This document shows positions 1 to 5,441 of a DNA stretch of 9,379 nucleotides, in pieces. This DNA is from an uncultured Mycoplasmatota bacterium. Its GTDB lineage: Bacteria; Bacillota_I; Bacilli_A; RF39; UBA660. The stretch is from positions 1-9,379 of the forward strand of contig URBY01000042.1 in NCBI GenBank assembly GCA_900546245.1, in the 5' to 3' direction. The notes beneath the pieces were generated by a model. That model was given only the letters and a program-made list of their open reading frames with translations. It had not been told where the DNA came from and searched no databases. A program made the position numbers and the translations under genes. Each line of letters begins with the position of its first letter. Position 1 is the stretch's first letter.

Positions 1-42
1 TAGCCTTATTCTGACTAGCCTTATTCTGACTAGCCTTATTCT
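1..42. repeat. 15-bp tandem repeat, 2.8 copies, at window edge
   Basis: The unit TAGCCTTATTCTGAC is repeated head to tail: two perfect copies (1-15, 16-30) and the first 12 bases of a third (31-42). It starts at base 1, so the array may extend beyond the window. The period is a multiple of three, but there is no ATG-initiated frame through it and no ribosome site. It lies downstream of the greA terminator. It may be a minisatellite, or the place where an assembly stopped. Confidence 0.9.
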
Positions 43-49
43 ATATTTA

Positions 50-78
50 AGTTTACCATTCACTATTTTCTTTGACAA
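50..78 (-). promoter_or_regulatory. possible promoter reading leftwards into the 15-bp repeat
   Basis: On the minus strand a -35 TTGTCA (73-78) is followed 17 bases later by TAAACT (50-55), with TG one base before the -10 (extended -10). Transcription would start near base 43, at the edge of the tandem repeat. The -10 is only 4/6, so this is tentative. No gene is visible downstream before the window ends. Confidence 0.3.
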
Positions 79-126
79 GTGCTTTTCTTAAATTTGTCAT
101 TTATTTTACAAAATATTTTTATATAC

Positions 127-152
127 AAAAAAATAACCCAAAAAGGATTATT
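127..152 (-). terminator. intrinsic terminator of greA
   Basis: On the minus strand AATAATCC and GGGTTATT form an 8-bp stem (one G-U pair) around a TTTTT loop, followed by a run of T (plus-strand A run 127-133). The greA stop codon (148-150) sits inside the first arm. This ends the greA transcript and any readthrough from the upstream tRNA-modification operon. Confidence 0.85.
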
Positions 153-618
153 TAATTGAAATTATTTTTACATCATAACTACCATTAGGACTTTCAACTG
201 AAACTGTTTCTCCAGCTTTTTTACCTAGTATAGCTTTTGCTATTGGAGATTCATTTGATATTTTATTTTCAAAAGGATCTGCTTCAGTACTACCTACTAT
301 AGAATATTCTTCTGTTTCATTGTCATCAACATATTCTATTTCAACAGTTGATCCAACTCTAACTTCAGATGTATCTCCAGCTTCTATTACTGTTACGTGT
401 TCTATTAAATATTCAAGTTCTTTAATTCTTGCTTCTACTATACTTTGTTTTTCTCTAGCAGCATGGTATTCAGCATTTTCTGATAAATCTCCTTGTGCTC
501 TTGCTTCTTTTATATCAGCAACTACTTCTGGTCTTACGACAGTAGTTAAATTTTCTAATTCTTTTTTTAAATCATTAAGTCCTTCTTTAGTTATGAAATG
601 TTCTTGAGTTGCTTTCAT
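148..618 (-). CDS. greA: transcription elongation factor GreA
   Basis: GreA enters the secondary channel of backtracked RNA polymerase and stimulates cleavage of the extruded RNA 3' end. The 156-aa product has the usual family length. Residues about 8-75 form the antiparallel coiled coil, with the tip motif GDLSENAEYHAAR (43-55) carrying the acidic D44 and E47 that position the catalytic metal. Residues about 85-156 form the FKBP-like domain, with the family motif NESPIAKAILGKKAGE (122-137). The start is the ATG at 616-618: GAGGTG lies six bases upstream. An in-frame GTG at 625-627 is rejected because it falls inside that ribosome site. The gene has its own promoter (652-680) overlapping the end of trhP2 and its stop codon is buried in the terminator hairpin. 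In Bacillus greA follows trhP2 and udk; udk is absent here. Confidence 0.97.
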   Translation of the reverse strand: MKATQEHFITKEGLNDLKKELENLTTVVRPEVVADIKEARAQGDLSENAEYHAAREKQSIVEARIKELEYLIEHVTVIEAGDTSEVRVGSTVEIEYVDDNETEEYSIVGSTEADPFENKISNESPIAKAILGKKAGETVSVESPNGSYDVKIISIK

Positions 619-651
619 TTTTATCACCTCTATAAATTTTTACATGAACAA

Positions 652-680
652 ATGATACTACAATTTAAGTGTTTTGTCAA
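652..680 (-). promoter_or_regulatory. sigma-A-type promoter of greA
   Basis: A perfect -35 TTGACA (675-680) is followed by 17 bases and TATCAT (652-657, 5/6). Transcription should start near 645, giving a leader of about 27 bases with the GAGGTG ribosome site at 625-630. The -35 overlaps the TGA stop codon of trhP2 (677-679), so greA is expressed independently despite being packed against the operon. Confidence 0.85.
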
Positions 681-1882
681 CCTAAAAAATTAACACGTAA
701 CAAATCATTTTTAGAAACCTTTTTATCACATGGTATTCTAAGAATTTCTTTTGGATGTCTTGCAGCATCTACTAATTCATTATCACTATTTTTAATATAT
801 GATACTACTATATTAAAAGGTTCCTTTTTAGGTCCAAATATATTAATAACATCACCTTTACTAAAATAATTTCTTTGTTCTATAATTATTTCTTTATTTT
901 TTTCATCATAATCACGTACAATACCTAAAAAGTCTTGATTTGTATTTTCTTCTCTTCCTATATAATATTGTTCATTTACTCCAGGAAATTTATCAAAATA
1001 TTGAGGAAGTGTTTCTCTATTTGCACATCTATATAATTCTATTTCATCTTTTTTATTATATTTATAATTTTCTTTATCTTCTAAATATTTATCTATTACT
1101 CTTCTATAAACACTTACTAAAGTTGCAATATAATAAATAGATTTCATTCTTCCTTCTATTTTTAGGGATGTTACACCAATATCAATTAAATCTGGAATAT
1201 ATTTTAAAAGAGATAAATCTTTTGGAGATATTGCAAATTCTGTATCACCAGATATTTTTGTTTTATATTCATCATAAAGGTCAAATACCCATCTACAAAC
1301 CTGAGCACATCCACCTCTATTTGAATCTCTATTAGTCATATAATTAGAAAGCATACATCTACCACTATAGCATGTACACATAGCGCCATGAACAAATACT
1401 TCTATATCCATATTTGTTTCATCAATTATATTTTTAATATCTTCTTTTGATGATTCTCTAGCAAGGACAACCCTTTTTACACCTTCTTCTTTATAAAACT
1501 TTACTGCTTCACTATTTAATGTACATTCTTGTGTACTTATATGGATTTCTAAATTAATATTATTTTCTTTTACTAAGTCTATTATAAATAAATCAGAAAC
1601 TATTATTGCATCTACTTTTGCATCTTCTAACTCTTTTAAGTACTCTAAAAGTCCAGTCATATCTTCTTCATGAAAAAGAATATTTACCGTAACATAAACT
1701 TTTGCATTATGTTCATGTGCAAATTTAACGCCTTCTTTTATTTCATCAATTGTAAAATTTGTTGCATTCGCTCTTAAACTAAACTTTTTGCCACCTAAAT
1801 ATACTGCATCTGCGCCATACATAATAGCCCATTTTAATTTTTCTAAATCTCCTGCAGGAGCAAGTAATTCTATCTTATTCAT
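677..1882 (-). CDS. trhP2: tRNA 5-hydroxyuridine synthesis protein TrhP2 (peptidase U32 family, YrrO-like)
   Basis: U32-family proteins of this type, annotated historically as collagenase-like peptidases, are needed for hydroxylation of wobble uridine (ho5U34) in tRNA. The 401-aa product begins with the typical LLAPAGDLEKLKWAIMYGAD (residues 6-25) and contains the U32 signature from E161 to S179 (E-x-F-x2-HGAMC...GRCMLS). Cysteines 169, 171, 176, 192 and 196 cluster there; family members use a set of such cysteines for an iron-sulfur cluster. The C-terminal part (about 300-401) looks like the small beta-barrel found in long U32 proteins. The ATG overlaps the stop of trhP1 by 8 bases (ATGAATAA) and has AAGGTG upstream. 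It ends in TGA, the only TGA stop among the main genes. Bacillus YrrO is somewhat longer (about 420 aa). Confidence 0.92.
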   Translation of the reverse strand: MNKIELLAPAGDLEKLKWAIMYGADAVYLGGKKFSLRANATNFTIDEIKEGVKFAHEHNAKVYVTVNILFHEEDMTGLLEYLKELEDAKVDAIIVSDLFIIDLVKENNINLEIHISTQECTLNSEAVKFYKEEGVKRVVLARESSKEDIKNIIDETNMDIEVFVHGAMCTCYSGRCMLSNYMTNRDSNRGGCAQVCRWVFDLYDEYKTKISGDTEFAISPKDLSLLKYIPDLIDIGVTSLKIEGRMKSIYYIATLVSVYRRVIDKYLEDKENYKYNKKDEIELYRCANRETLPQYFDKFPGVNEQYYIGREENTNQDFLGIVRDYDEKNKEIIIEQRNYFSKGDVINIFGPKKEPFNIVVSYIKNSDNELVDAARHPKEILRIPCDKKVSKNDLLRVNFLG

Positions 1883-2777
1883 TATTTTTCACCTTAAAAA
1901 TTGTTTTTTTATTTAAAAATCCATTATATGTATTATTATAATTATTAACATCTACCACTTCTTTTAACTTTTTTGCAAATTCATCATCATTTGGTGCATT
2001 TTTAAGTGCGATAAATGCTTCAATTACATTATAAAATGAAGCCTCTGGAATTAAATAATCATCTAAAATAACAAAAGCATTAATATTTTCATTAATTAAT
2101 CTTTTATATTCTAAAAGTCCATTTAAAATTTTACCCGATAAAAATGTTGTATTATCTTTTTCAACAATTTGATAAAAATCATCCGAGTTTTTTTCTTTAA
2201 AATAATACTTTTTATCTTTTGGTTTACCCATATTACAATACTTAAAGTAATTTGTAATTAGTTTTCTAGAAGATGTAGCCATTATATTATAACCAAATAG
2301 TTTAATTGAACATTGAGAATTTACTTTTTTTGATATTTCAATTTGTTCATCAAGTGTTATTTCAGGACTTATTATAAAACCTGATACACCTCTTTTTTCT
2401 AAAAATTTAATTGTACTAGAATTTGTAGTTAACTTAGAATACCAAACAAGACTAATATTCAAATTTTCTTCCCTTACAATATTTAATACAGCCATATCTG
2501 AAAATACAAGTGCATTTATATCTAATTTTTCAATACTTCTAACAACTTTTTTTAATTCATCCATTTGCTTATTAAAATATACTTTATTTAACATAATATA
2601 TATTTTTTTATTTTTTTCTTTTAACATTTTACAAATATCATTTAGTTCAGACATTTTAACTAAATGATTAAATGTTTCACTATATCCTTCTATTCCAATA
2701 ATAAAACCATCAATATTATTTTCCATAAAAAATTTAAAATTATTTTTATCTGGAAAAGGTATTAAAATATTATTCAC
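1875..2777 (-). CDS. trhP1: short U32-family protein TrhP1 (YrrN-like), partner of TrhP2
   Basis: The 300-aa product matches the short U32 paralogue that in Bacillus is encoded between trmR and trhP2 and works with TrhP2 in wobble-uridine hydroxylation. The fold-level resemblance is visible, for example IYIMLNKVYFNKQMDEL (59-75) matching VYVTVNILFHEEDMTGL in TrhP2. The iron-sulfur signature is degenerate: TrhP2 HGAMCTCYSGRCMLSNY corresponds here to FGYNIMATSSRKLITNY (161-177), with no cysteine left. Only C49, C156 and C181 occur. It therefore probably acts as a non-cluster subunit (inference). It starts with GTG (2775-2777): AGAGG lies about six bases upstream, and the start overlaps the trmR stop by 8 bases (GTGAATAA). 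The protein is very rich in Asn, Lys and Ile, as expected from the AT bias. Confidence 0.85.
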   Translation of the reverse strand: MNNILIPFPDKNNFKFFMENNIDGFIIGIEGYSETFNHLVKMSELNDICKMLKEKNKKIYIMLNKVYFNKQMDELKKVVRSIEKLDINALVFSDMAVLNIVREENLNISLVWYSKLTTNSSTIKFLEKRGVSGFIISPEITLDEQIEISKKVNSQCSIKLFGYNIMATSSRKLITNYFKYCNMGKPKDKKYYFKEKNSDDFYQIVEKDNTTFLSGKILNGLLEYKRLINENINAFVILDDYLIPEASFYNVIEAFIALKNAPNDDEFAKKLKEVVDVNNYNNTYNGFLNKKTIFKVKNNE

Positions 2778-3366
2778 TCTTTACCTCTTTTCTATATGTG
2801 ATAGCGATTCCGTCACCTACTTTATAAAATTTAGTATTAAATTCTTCATTATTTGTTAAAAAATCTATATATCTTTGTATCTTTGTTACGAGTTGTCTTA
2901 AGTTTCTACTTTTAATTTCTTCTTTATTTTCAACAAAACCATGAAAATCTATATTATCGCTTACAATAAATCCATCATCAACAAGATTTTCCTTATATTT
3001 TTCAAAAAATTTAATATATTGTGCTTTAGCCGCATCTATAAATAACATATCATATTTACCTGTTAAATCAATATTTAATGCATCACCTAAAACAAGTGTA
3101 ATTCTTTTTTCAAGTTTACACTTTTTAATATTTTTAATAGCCTCAATATATCTATCTTGATCTCTTTCTATTGAAACAACAGTTATATCATCTGATGTAA
3201 GCGCCATATTAATAGCGGAATATCCTATTGCTGTTCCTATTTCTAATATACTTTTTATATTATTTTTTTCTATAAACTTACATAAGAAATTGATTCCTCT
3301 TTTTTGCATAATTGGAATACCTTTTTCTTCTGCATATTTTTCCATTTCTTTTATAACATCATCCAT
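2770..3366 (-). CDS. trmR: tRNA 5-hydroxyuridine O-methyltransferase TrmR (YrrM-like)
   Basis: A class I SAM-dependent O-methyltransferase of the catechol-O-methyltransferase-like family. In Bacillus the equivalent YrrM/TrmR methylates ho5U34 to 5-methoxyuridine in tRNA. In the 198-aa product, motif I is LEIGTAIGYS (41-50), the acidic ribose-binding region is SIERD (65-69), LGDAL (93-97) follows, and FIDAAKAQY (109-117) with SDN (136-138) supply the expected divalent-metal ligands. Neighbours trhP1 and trhP2 make its substrate, so the assignment rests on family plus context. AAAGGAG (3381-3387) overlaps the yrzB stop but lies 14 bases from the ATG, longer than usual; no better in-frame start exists, so initiation may be modest or coupled to yrzB termination. 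Confidence 0.88.
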   Translation of the reverse strand: MDDVIKEMEKYAEEKGIPIMQKRGINFLCKFIEKNNIKSILEIGTAIGYSAINMALTSDDITVVSIERDQDRYIEAIKNIKKCKLEKRITLVLGDALNIDLTGKYDMLFIDAAKAQYIKFFEKYKENLVDDGFIVSDNIDFHGFVENKEEIKSRNLRQLVTKIQRYIDFLTNNEEFNTKFYKVGDGIAITYRKEVKSE

Positions 3367-3385
3367 AAATTTTGTTACAGCTCCT

Positions 3386-3652
3386 TTAGTTTTCCTTTGT
3401 TAAATAAGAGAGTATTGCCTCAATCATTTTCCATTCTTCTTCTGTTTCTATATTATTTAATACTCTATCATCTTCATTAAATATGTAAGATGCCGCATAA
3501 AGTTTAGTACTTCCATCATCACATTTTGAATTATCTGTATAAACAATATAGTTTTTATCATTTGTTTCAAGGTCACATAATATGTCACACTCTTTTGTTT
3601 CATTATTAGAATCTATATAGGTAAATTTGCTTCCCTTTGTAAGTTCATTCAT
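3386..3652 (-). CDS. yrzB: DUF1292 family protein (YrzB-like)
   Basis: A small acidic 88-aa protein of the DUF1292/YrzB family, function unknown, normally encoded directly after ruvX and ireB in Bacillota. Recognisable family features are the N-terminal beta segment FTYIDSNNETKECDIL (10-25), YIVYTD (35-40) and the C-terminal ETEEEWKMIEAIL (69-81). No membrane segment or signal peptide is visible. AAGGAG lies upstream, and the ruvX stop TAA directly follows that GGAG (AAGGAGTAA), so translation is probably coupled to ruvX. In Bacillus mltG (yrrL) lies between this gene and trmR; here only 19 bases separate them and mltG is missing. Confidence 0.85.
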   Translation of the reverse strand: MNELTKGSKFTYIDSNNETKECDILCDLETNDKNYIVYTDNSKCDDGSTKLYAASYIFNEDDRVLNNIETEEEWKMIEAILSYLTKEN

Positions 3653-3660
3653 ACTTTTTG

Positions 3661-4083
3661 TTACTCCTTTTTTATTTTATCTAAATAACTCTGCAAGATT
3701 ATATTAGCCGCTAGTGAGTCAACACTTTTTTTTCTTTTTTTTCTTGATGTATCATTTTTAATCATAATATTATTTGCTTCAACACTTGATAGTCTTTCAT
3801 CTTGAAGTATTACCTCAATATTATATTTTTCTTCTATCATCTTTTTAAAGTTCATACTTCTTTCTGATGCAAAACCTAAAGAATTATTCATATTCTTTGG
3901 AAGACCTAATACTATTTTTTCTACTTTAAATTCACTTATTATTTCTTCTAACTCCTTCAAAGCTGATTCATAATCATTTTCATTAAATCTAATAGTTTTA
4001 TAAGTTGATGCGATAAGTCCAAGTCTATCACTTAATGATACCCCAAGTGTTTTTGTTCCTAGATCAAGTCCTAAATATCTCAT
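3661..4083 (-). CDS. ruvX: RuvX/YqgF family putative nuclease
   Basis: RuvX (YqgF, YrrK) belongs to the RNase H-like fold and is implicated in maturation of the 16S rRNA 5' end and, in some bacteria, Holliday-junction processing. The 140-aa product has the normal length. It opens with YLGLDLGTKTLGVSLSD (3-19) holding the first catalytic Asp (D7), then IVLGLPKNMNNSLG (57-70), LQDERLSS (93-100, acidic D95/E96) and VDSLAANIILQSYLD (121-135) with D122. The basic stretch SRKKRKKS (113-120) precedes the last motif. The ATG overlaps the ireB stop in TAATG, and no Shine-Dalgarno site precedes it, so it probably depends on translational coupling to ireB. Confidence 0.93.
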   Translation of the reverse strand: MRYLGLDLGTKTLGVSLSDRLGLIASTYKTIRFNENDYESALKELEEIISEFKVEKIVLGLPKNMNNSLGFASERSMNFKKMIEEKYNIEVILQDERLSSVEANNIMIKNDTSRKKRKKSVDSLAANIILQSYLDKIKKE

Positions 4084-4331
4084 TATTTATTTAAATAATT
4101 TCTAAGTAAAACCTCAATTATTTGAGTACGTTCTAACTTACAAATTTTCTTTCTTGATTCTCTGTATGATGAGATATAACCTGGATCACCGCTTATTAAA
4201 TATCCTACTATTTGGTTTATTGGATTATATCCTTTTTCTTCTAGGGCTTCATAAACATCTTTAATTGTTTGATCTACTAAAACATTGTCTATTTCAGATA
4301 CATCAAATAAAAATGTAGTATTTGAATCCAT
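4083..4331 (-). CDS. ireB: IreB family regulatory phosphoprotein (UPF0297, YrzL-like)
   Basis: IreB is the small phosphoprotein that in Enterococcus is a substrate of the PASTA-domain kinase IreK and negatively regulates intrinsic cephalosporin resistance. The 82-aa product contains the near-invariant core EKGYNPINQIVGYLISGDP (32-50) followed by CKLER (64-68). N-terminal T5 and T6 lie where the phosphorylated threonines occur in the Enterococcus protein, an inference from position. The start is the ATG at 4329-4331: GAGGTG lies six bases upstream and the protein then matches family length. Two ATGs further upstream (as far as 4355) are rejected: the promoter -10 is at 4358-4363, so transcription should begin near 4351. 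It heads an operon that continues to trhP2. The expected partner kinase is not in the window. Confidence 0.93.
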   Translation of the reverse strand: MDSNTTFLFDVSEIDNVLVDQTIKDVYEALEEKGYNPINQIVGYLISGDPGYISSYRESRKKICKLERTQIIEVLLRNYLNK

Positions 4332-4357
4332 AACATTCACCTCTTTCATATACATGT

Positions 4358-4386
4358 ATTATATCATATATTTAAGTAAAATTCTA
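4358..4386 (-). promoter_or_regulatory. extended -10 promoter of the ireB operon
   Basis: On the minus strand TGATATAAT gives a perfect -10 (TATAAT, 4358-4363) with the extended TG (4365-4366). The -35 at 17-bp spacing is poor (TAGAAT, about 4381-4386). Transcription would start near 4351, leaving about 20 bases before the ireB ATG, which hold the GAGGTG site. Confidence 0.7.
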
Positions 4387-4393
4387 TTAAAAG

Positions 4394-4415
4394 AAAAAGA
4401 ACTTTAGTTCTTTTA
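4394..4415 (-). terminator. weak AT-rich terminator-like hairpin after the 191-aa gene
   Basis: AAAAGAAC and GTTCTTTT form an 8-bp stem (4395-4402 with 4407-4414) around a 4-base loop. It lies about 70 bases beyond the stop of the upstream gene and just before the ireB promoter. On the minus strand it is followed by an interrupted T tract (TTCTTTT). A second AAAAAGAAC copy nearby could pair with the same arm. With only two G-C pairs it is likely a leaky terminator. Confidence 0.45.
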
Positions 4416-4484
4416 ATGTTCTTTTTAATCTTTTTTTGAATAATTTCACATTTCATACATTATTTTCACTTAAGTCAAATTTGT

Positions 4485-5060
4485 TTATATTCTTTTTTTA
4501 ACTAATTTATTAACTTTTTCAGTTGCTGCTTCTTGTGACTCTAGAATCATTGTTTGAAAATACTCCATTTGTAATTCATAAAAATAACCTCCTCTATTTG
4601 CAGCACTTTTAGGAATAATAATTTTATGAGTTTGTTCAAACTCATCCACATCTTTATATGGAATAATAATTGAGTCATTATATTTAGATTCTAAATTTTT
4701 ATATATAACATAATCTGCATCAGAACTTAATCTATTAATAGGAATATCACTTGAACCATGAATAATATCTGTCTCAACCGAATTTTTATATGTTCCCATA
4801 TATACATATATTTCATCAGAAGGAGTTATATTTATTTCACCTAACGCTATTGATATTAAATTCTTATCTGTAAATCTATCAAAGCCGCTATTTCTACCAG
4901 TTGTTTTATCTTTATATATTGATATTAATTGTAGATATCTTTTTACTTCTTCTGTTTCTTTTAATTTTTCTATTTCATCTTCTATTTTAATAACTTCTAA
5001 TCTTTTTTTCTGTAATTCATTTACTTTTTCTTTTAATTTTAAATATTCTTCTTTTGTCAT
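4485..5060 (-). CDS. unrecognised 191-aa protein with N-terminal coiled coil
   Basis: I do not recognise the family. Residues about 3-45 are a charged, heptad-like helix (Leu/Ile/Val spaced through Lys/Glu), probably a coiled coil for oligomerisation. Residues about 60-150 look like a mixed alpha/beta domain with hydrophobic strands such as EIYVYMGTYK (83-92), ADYVIYKNL (114-122) and SIIIPYKDV (130-138). The C-terminal part (about 160-191) is helical and basic. There is no Cys, no Trp, no signal peptide and no membrane segment, so it is probably cytosolic. It has a near-consensus promoter and a very strong ribosome site (AAGGAGGG, five bases before ATG), so it appears to be well expressed as a single-gene unit. 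It is inserted between the conserved obgE and ireB loci. Confidence 0.8.
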   Translation of the reverse strand: MTKEEYLKLKEKVNELQKKRLEVIKIEDEIEKLKETEEVKRYLQLISIYKDKTTGRNSGFDRFTDKNLISIALGEINITPSDEIYVYMGTYKNSVETDIIHGSSDIPINRLSSDADYVIYKNLESKYNDSIIIPYKDVDEFEQTHKIIIPKSAANRGGYFYELQMEYFQTMILESQEAATEKVNKLVKKRI

Positions 5061-5086
5061 TTAATCCCTCCTTAAATTACATCTAC

Positions 5087-5115
5087 ATTATACTTTAAAC
5101 ATGTAGTTATTTCAA
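5087..5115 (-). promoter_or_regulatory. near-consensus sigma-A promoter of the 191-aa gene
   Basis: TTGAAA (5110-5115), 17 bases, then a perfect TATAAT (5087-5092). Transcription should start near 5080, with about 20 bases of leader containing AAGGAGGG. The segment TTGTATTTTAT (5118-5128), just upstream of the -35, is an exact 11-base match to the reverse complement of part of the 40-bp hairpin repeat at 5321-5400; in such AT-rich DNA this may be chance. Confidence 0.85.
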
Positions 5116-5150
5116 CATTGTATTTTATTTTTTTAGTTACATAGTAATCA

Positions 5151-5315
5151 ATCAATAATATTTTTATGAACTATTCCATCTTGTGAAAAATTAAATGTAT
5201 CAATTTATATAACATATTTTGAATAATTATCTTCAGCAAACTTGTAAGCATTAAATTTTCTTTCAATAACATCGGTTTTATTAACCATCCATGTTGTTAT
5301 TGCATTAATTTTCAT
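5151..5315 (-). pseudogene. small ORF, probably a decayed gene fragment
   Basis: An ATG at 5313-5315 opens a 36-codon frame (MKINAITTWMVNKTDV... ending SKYVI) that stops at TAA 5205-5207. The same frame then continues for 18 sense codons (IDTFNFSQDGIVHKNIID) before the next stop, and the composition looks protein-like across the first stop. No Shine-Dalgarno site precedes the ATG and no promoter is evident. It could be the remnant of a gene interrupted by a nonsense mutation, or simply chance; I do not recognise the protein. The 300-base gap between the obgE terminator and the 191-aa gene promoter otherwise holds only the hairpin repeats. Confidence 0.35.
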
Positions 5316-5320
5316 TTATC

Positions 5321-5410
5321 AATTTTGTATTCCATAAAATACAAAATTACTATTTTTGATATTTTTGTATTCCATAAAATACAAAATTACTGTTTTTGAT
5401 ATTTTCGTAT
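5321..5410. repeat. two 40-bp tandem repeats, each an 11-bp inverted repeat
   Basis: Bases 5321-5360 and 5361-5400 are 38/40 identical, and 5401-5410 starts a diverged third copy. Copy 1 contains a perfect 11-bp inverted repeat: AATTTTGTATT (5321-5331) and AATACAAAATT (5338-5348) around a CCATAA loop. Copy 2 keeps it with one mismatched pair near the outer end. The array lies just beyond the obgE terminator. The structure suits a regulator-binding site, an RNA hairpin array or a small mobile remnant; there is no spacer variation as in CRISPR. Confidence 0.9.
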
Positions 5411-5417
5411 AGTAAAT

Positions 5418-5441
5418 AAAAAAACACATTTTGTGTTTTTT
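5418..5441 (-). terminator. intrinsic terminator of obgE
   Basis: AAAAAACACA (5419-5428) and TGTGTTTTTT (5432-5441) form a perfect 10-bp stem with a 3-base loop. On the minus strand the T run continues past the stem. The A/T runs on both sides mean it could work in both directions. The obgE stop codon (5440-5442) lies at the base of the hairpin. Confidence 0.8.

Noticed and set aside
72..100. Plus-strand promoter TTGACA-17-TGTCAT
   Set aside because: The -10 is weak and it would read antisense into greA with no gene to serve; TTGACA here also overlaps the better minus-strand candidate.
619..627. Longer GreA start at GTG 625-627
   Set aside because: The GTG lies inside the GAGGTG ribosome site; ATG 616-618 has ideal six-base spacing and gives the normal family length.
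677..679. Use of TGA as tryptophan (Mollicutes code)
   Set aside because: Conserved Trp residues in trhP2, trmB and yrzB are TGG, no main gene has an internal TGA, and trhP2 ends in TGA at the expected family end.
320..1140. Plus-strand ORFs opposite greA and trhP2
   Set aside because: They are antisense shadows of conserved genes, with low-complexity hydrophobic translations and no ribosome sites.
1875..2777. trhP1 as a pseudogene because of missing cysteines
   Set aside because: The frame is full length, coupled on both sides, and matches the short U32 protein expected at this position in Bacillus.
4332..4355. Longer IreB start at ATG 4353-4355
   Set aside because: It would lie at or before the predicted transcription start, and the ATG at 4329-4331 has GAGGTG at six bases.
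4456..4478. Second ireB promoter with -35 TTGACT
   Set aside because: No acceptable -10 at 16-18 bases; the best hexamer (TGAAAT) is 4/6, and a far better -10 lies closer to ireB.
5321..5410. CRISPR array
   Set aside because: The 40-bp units abut with no spacers and there are only two copies; no cas genes are present.
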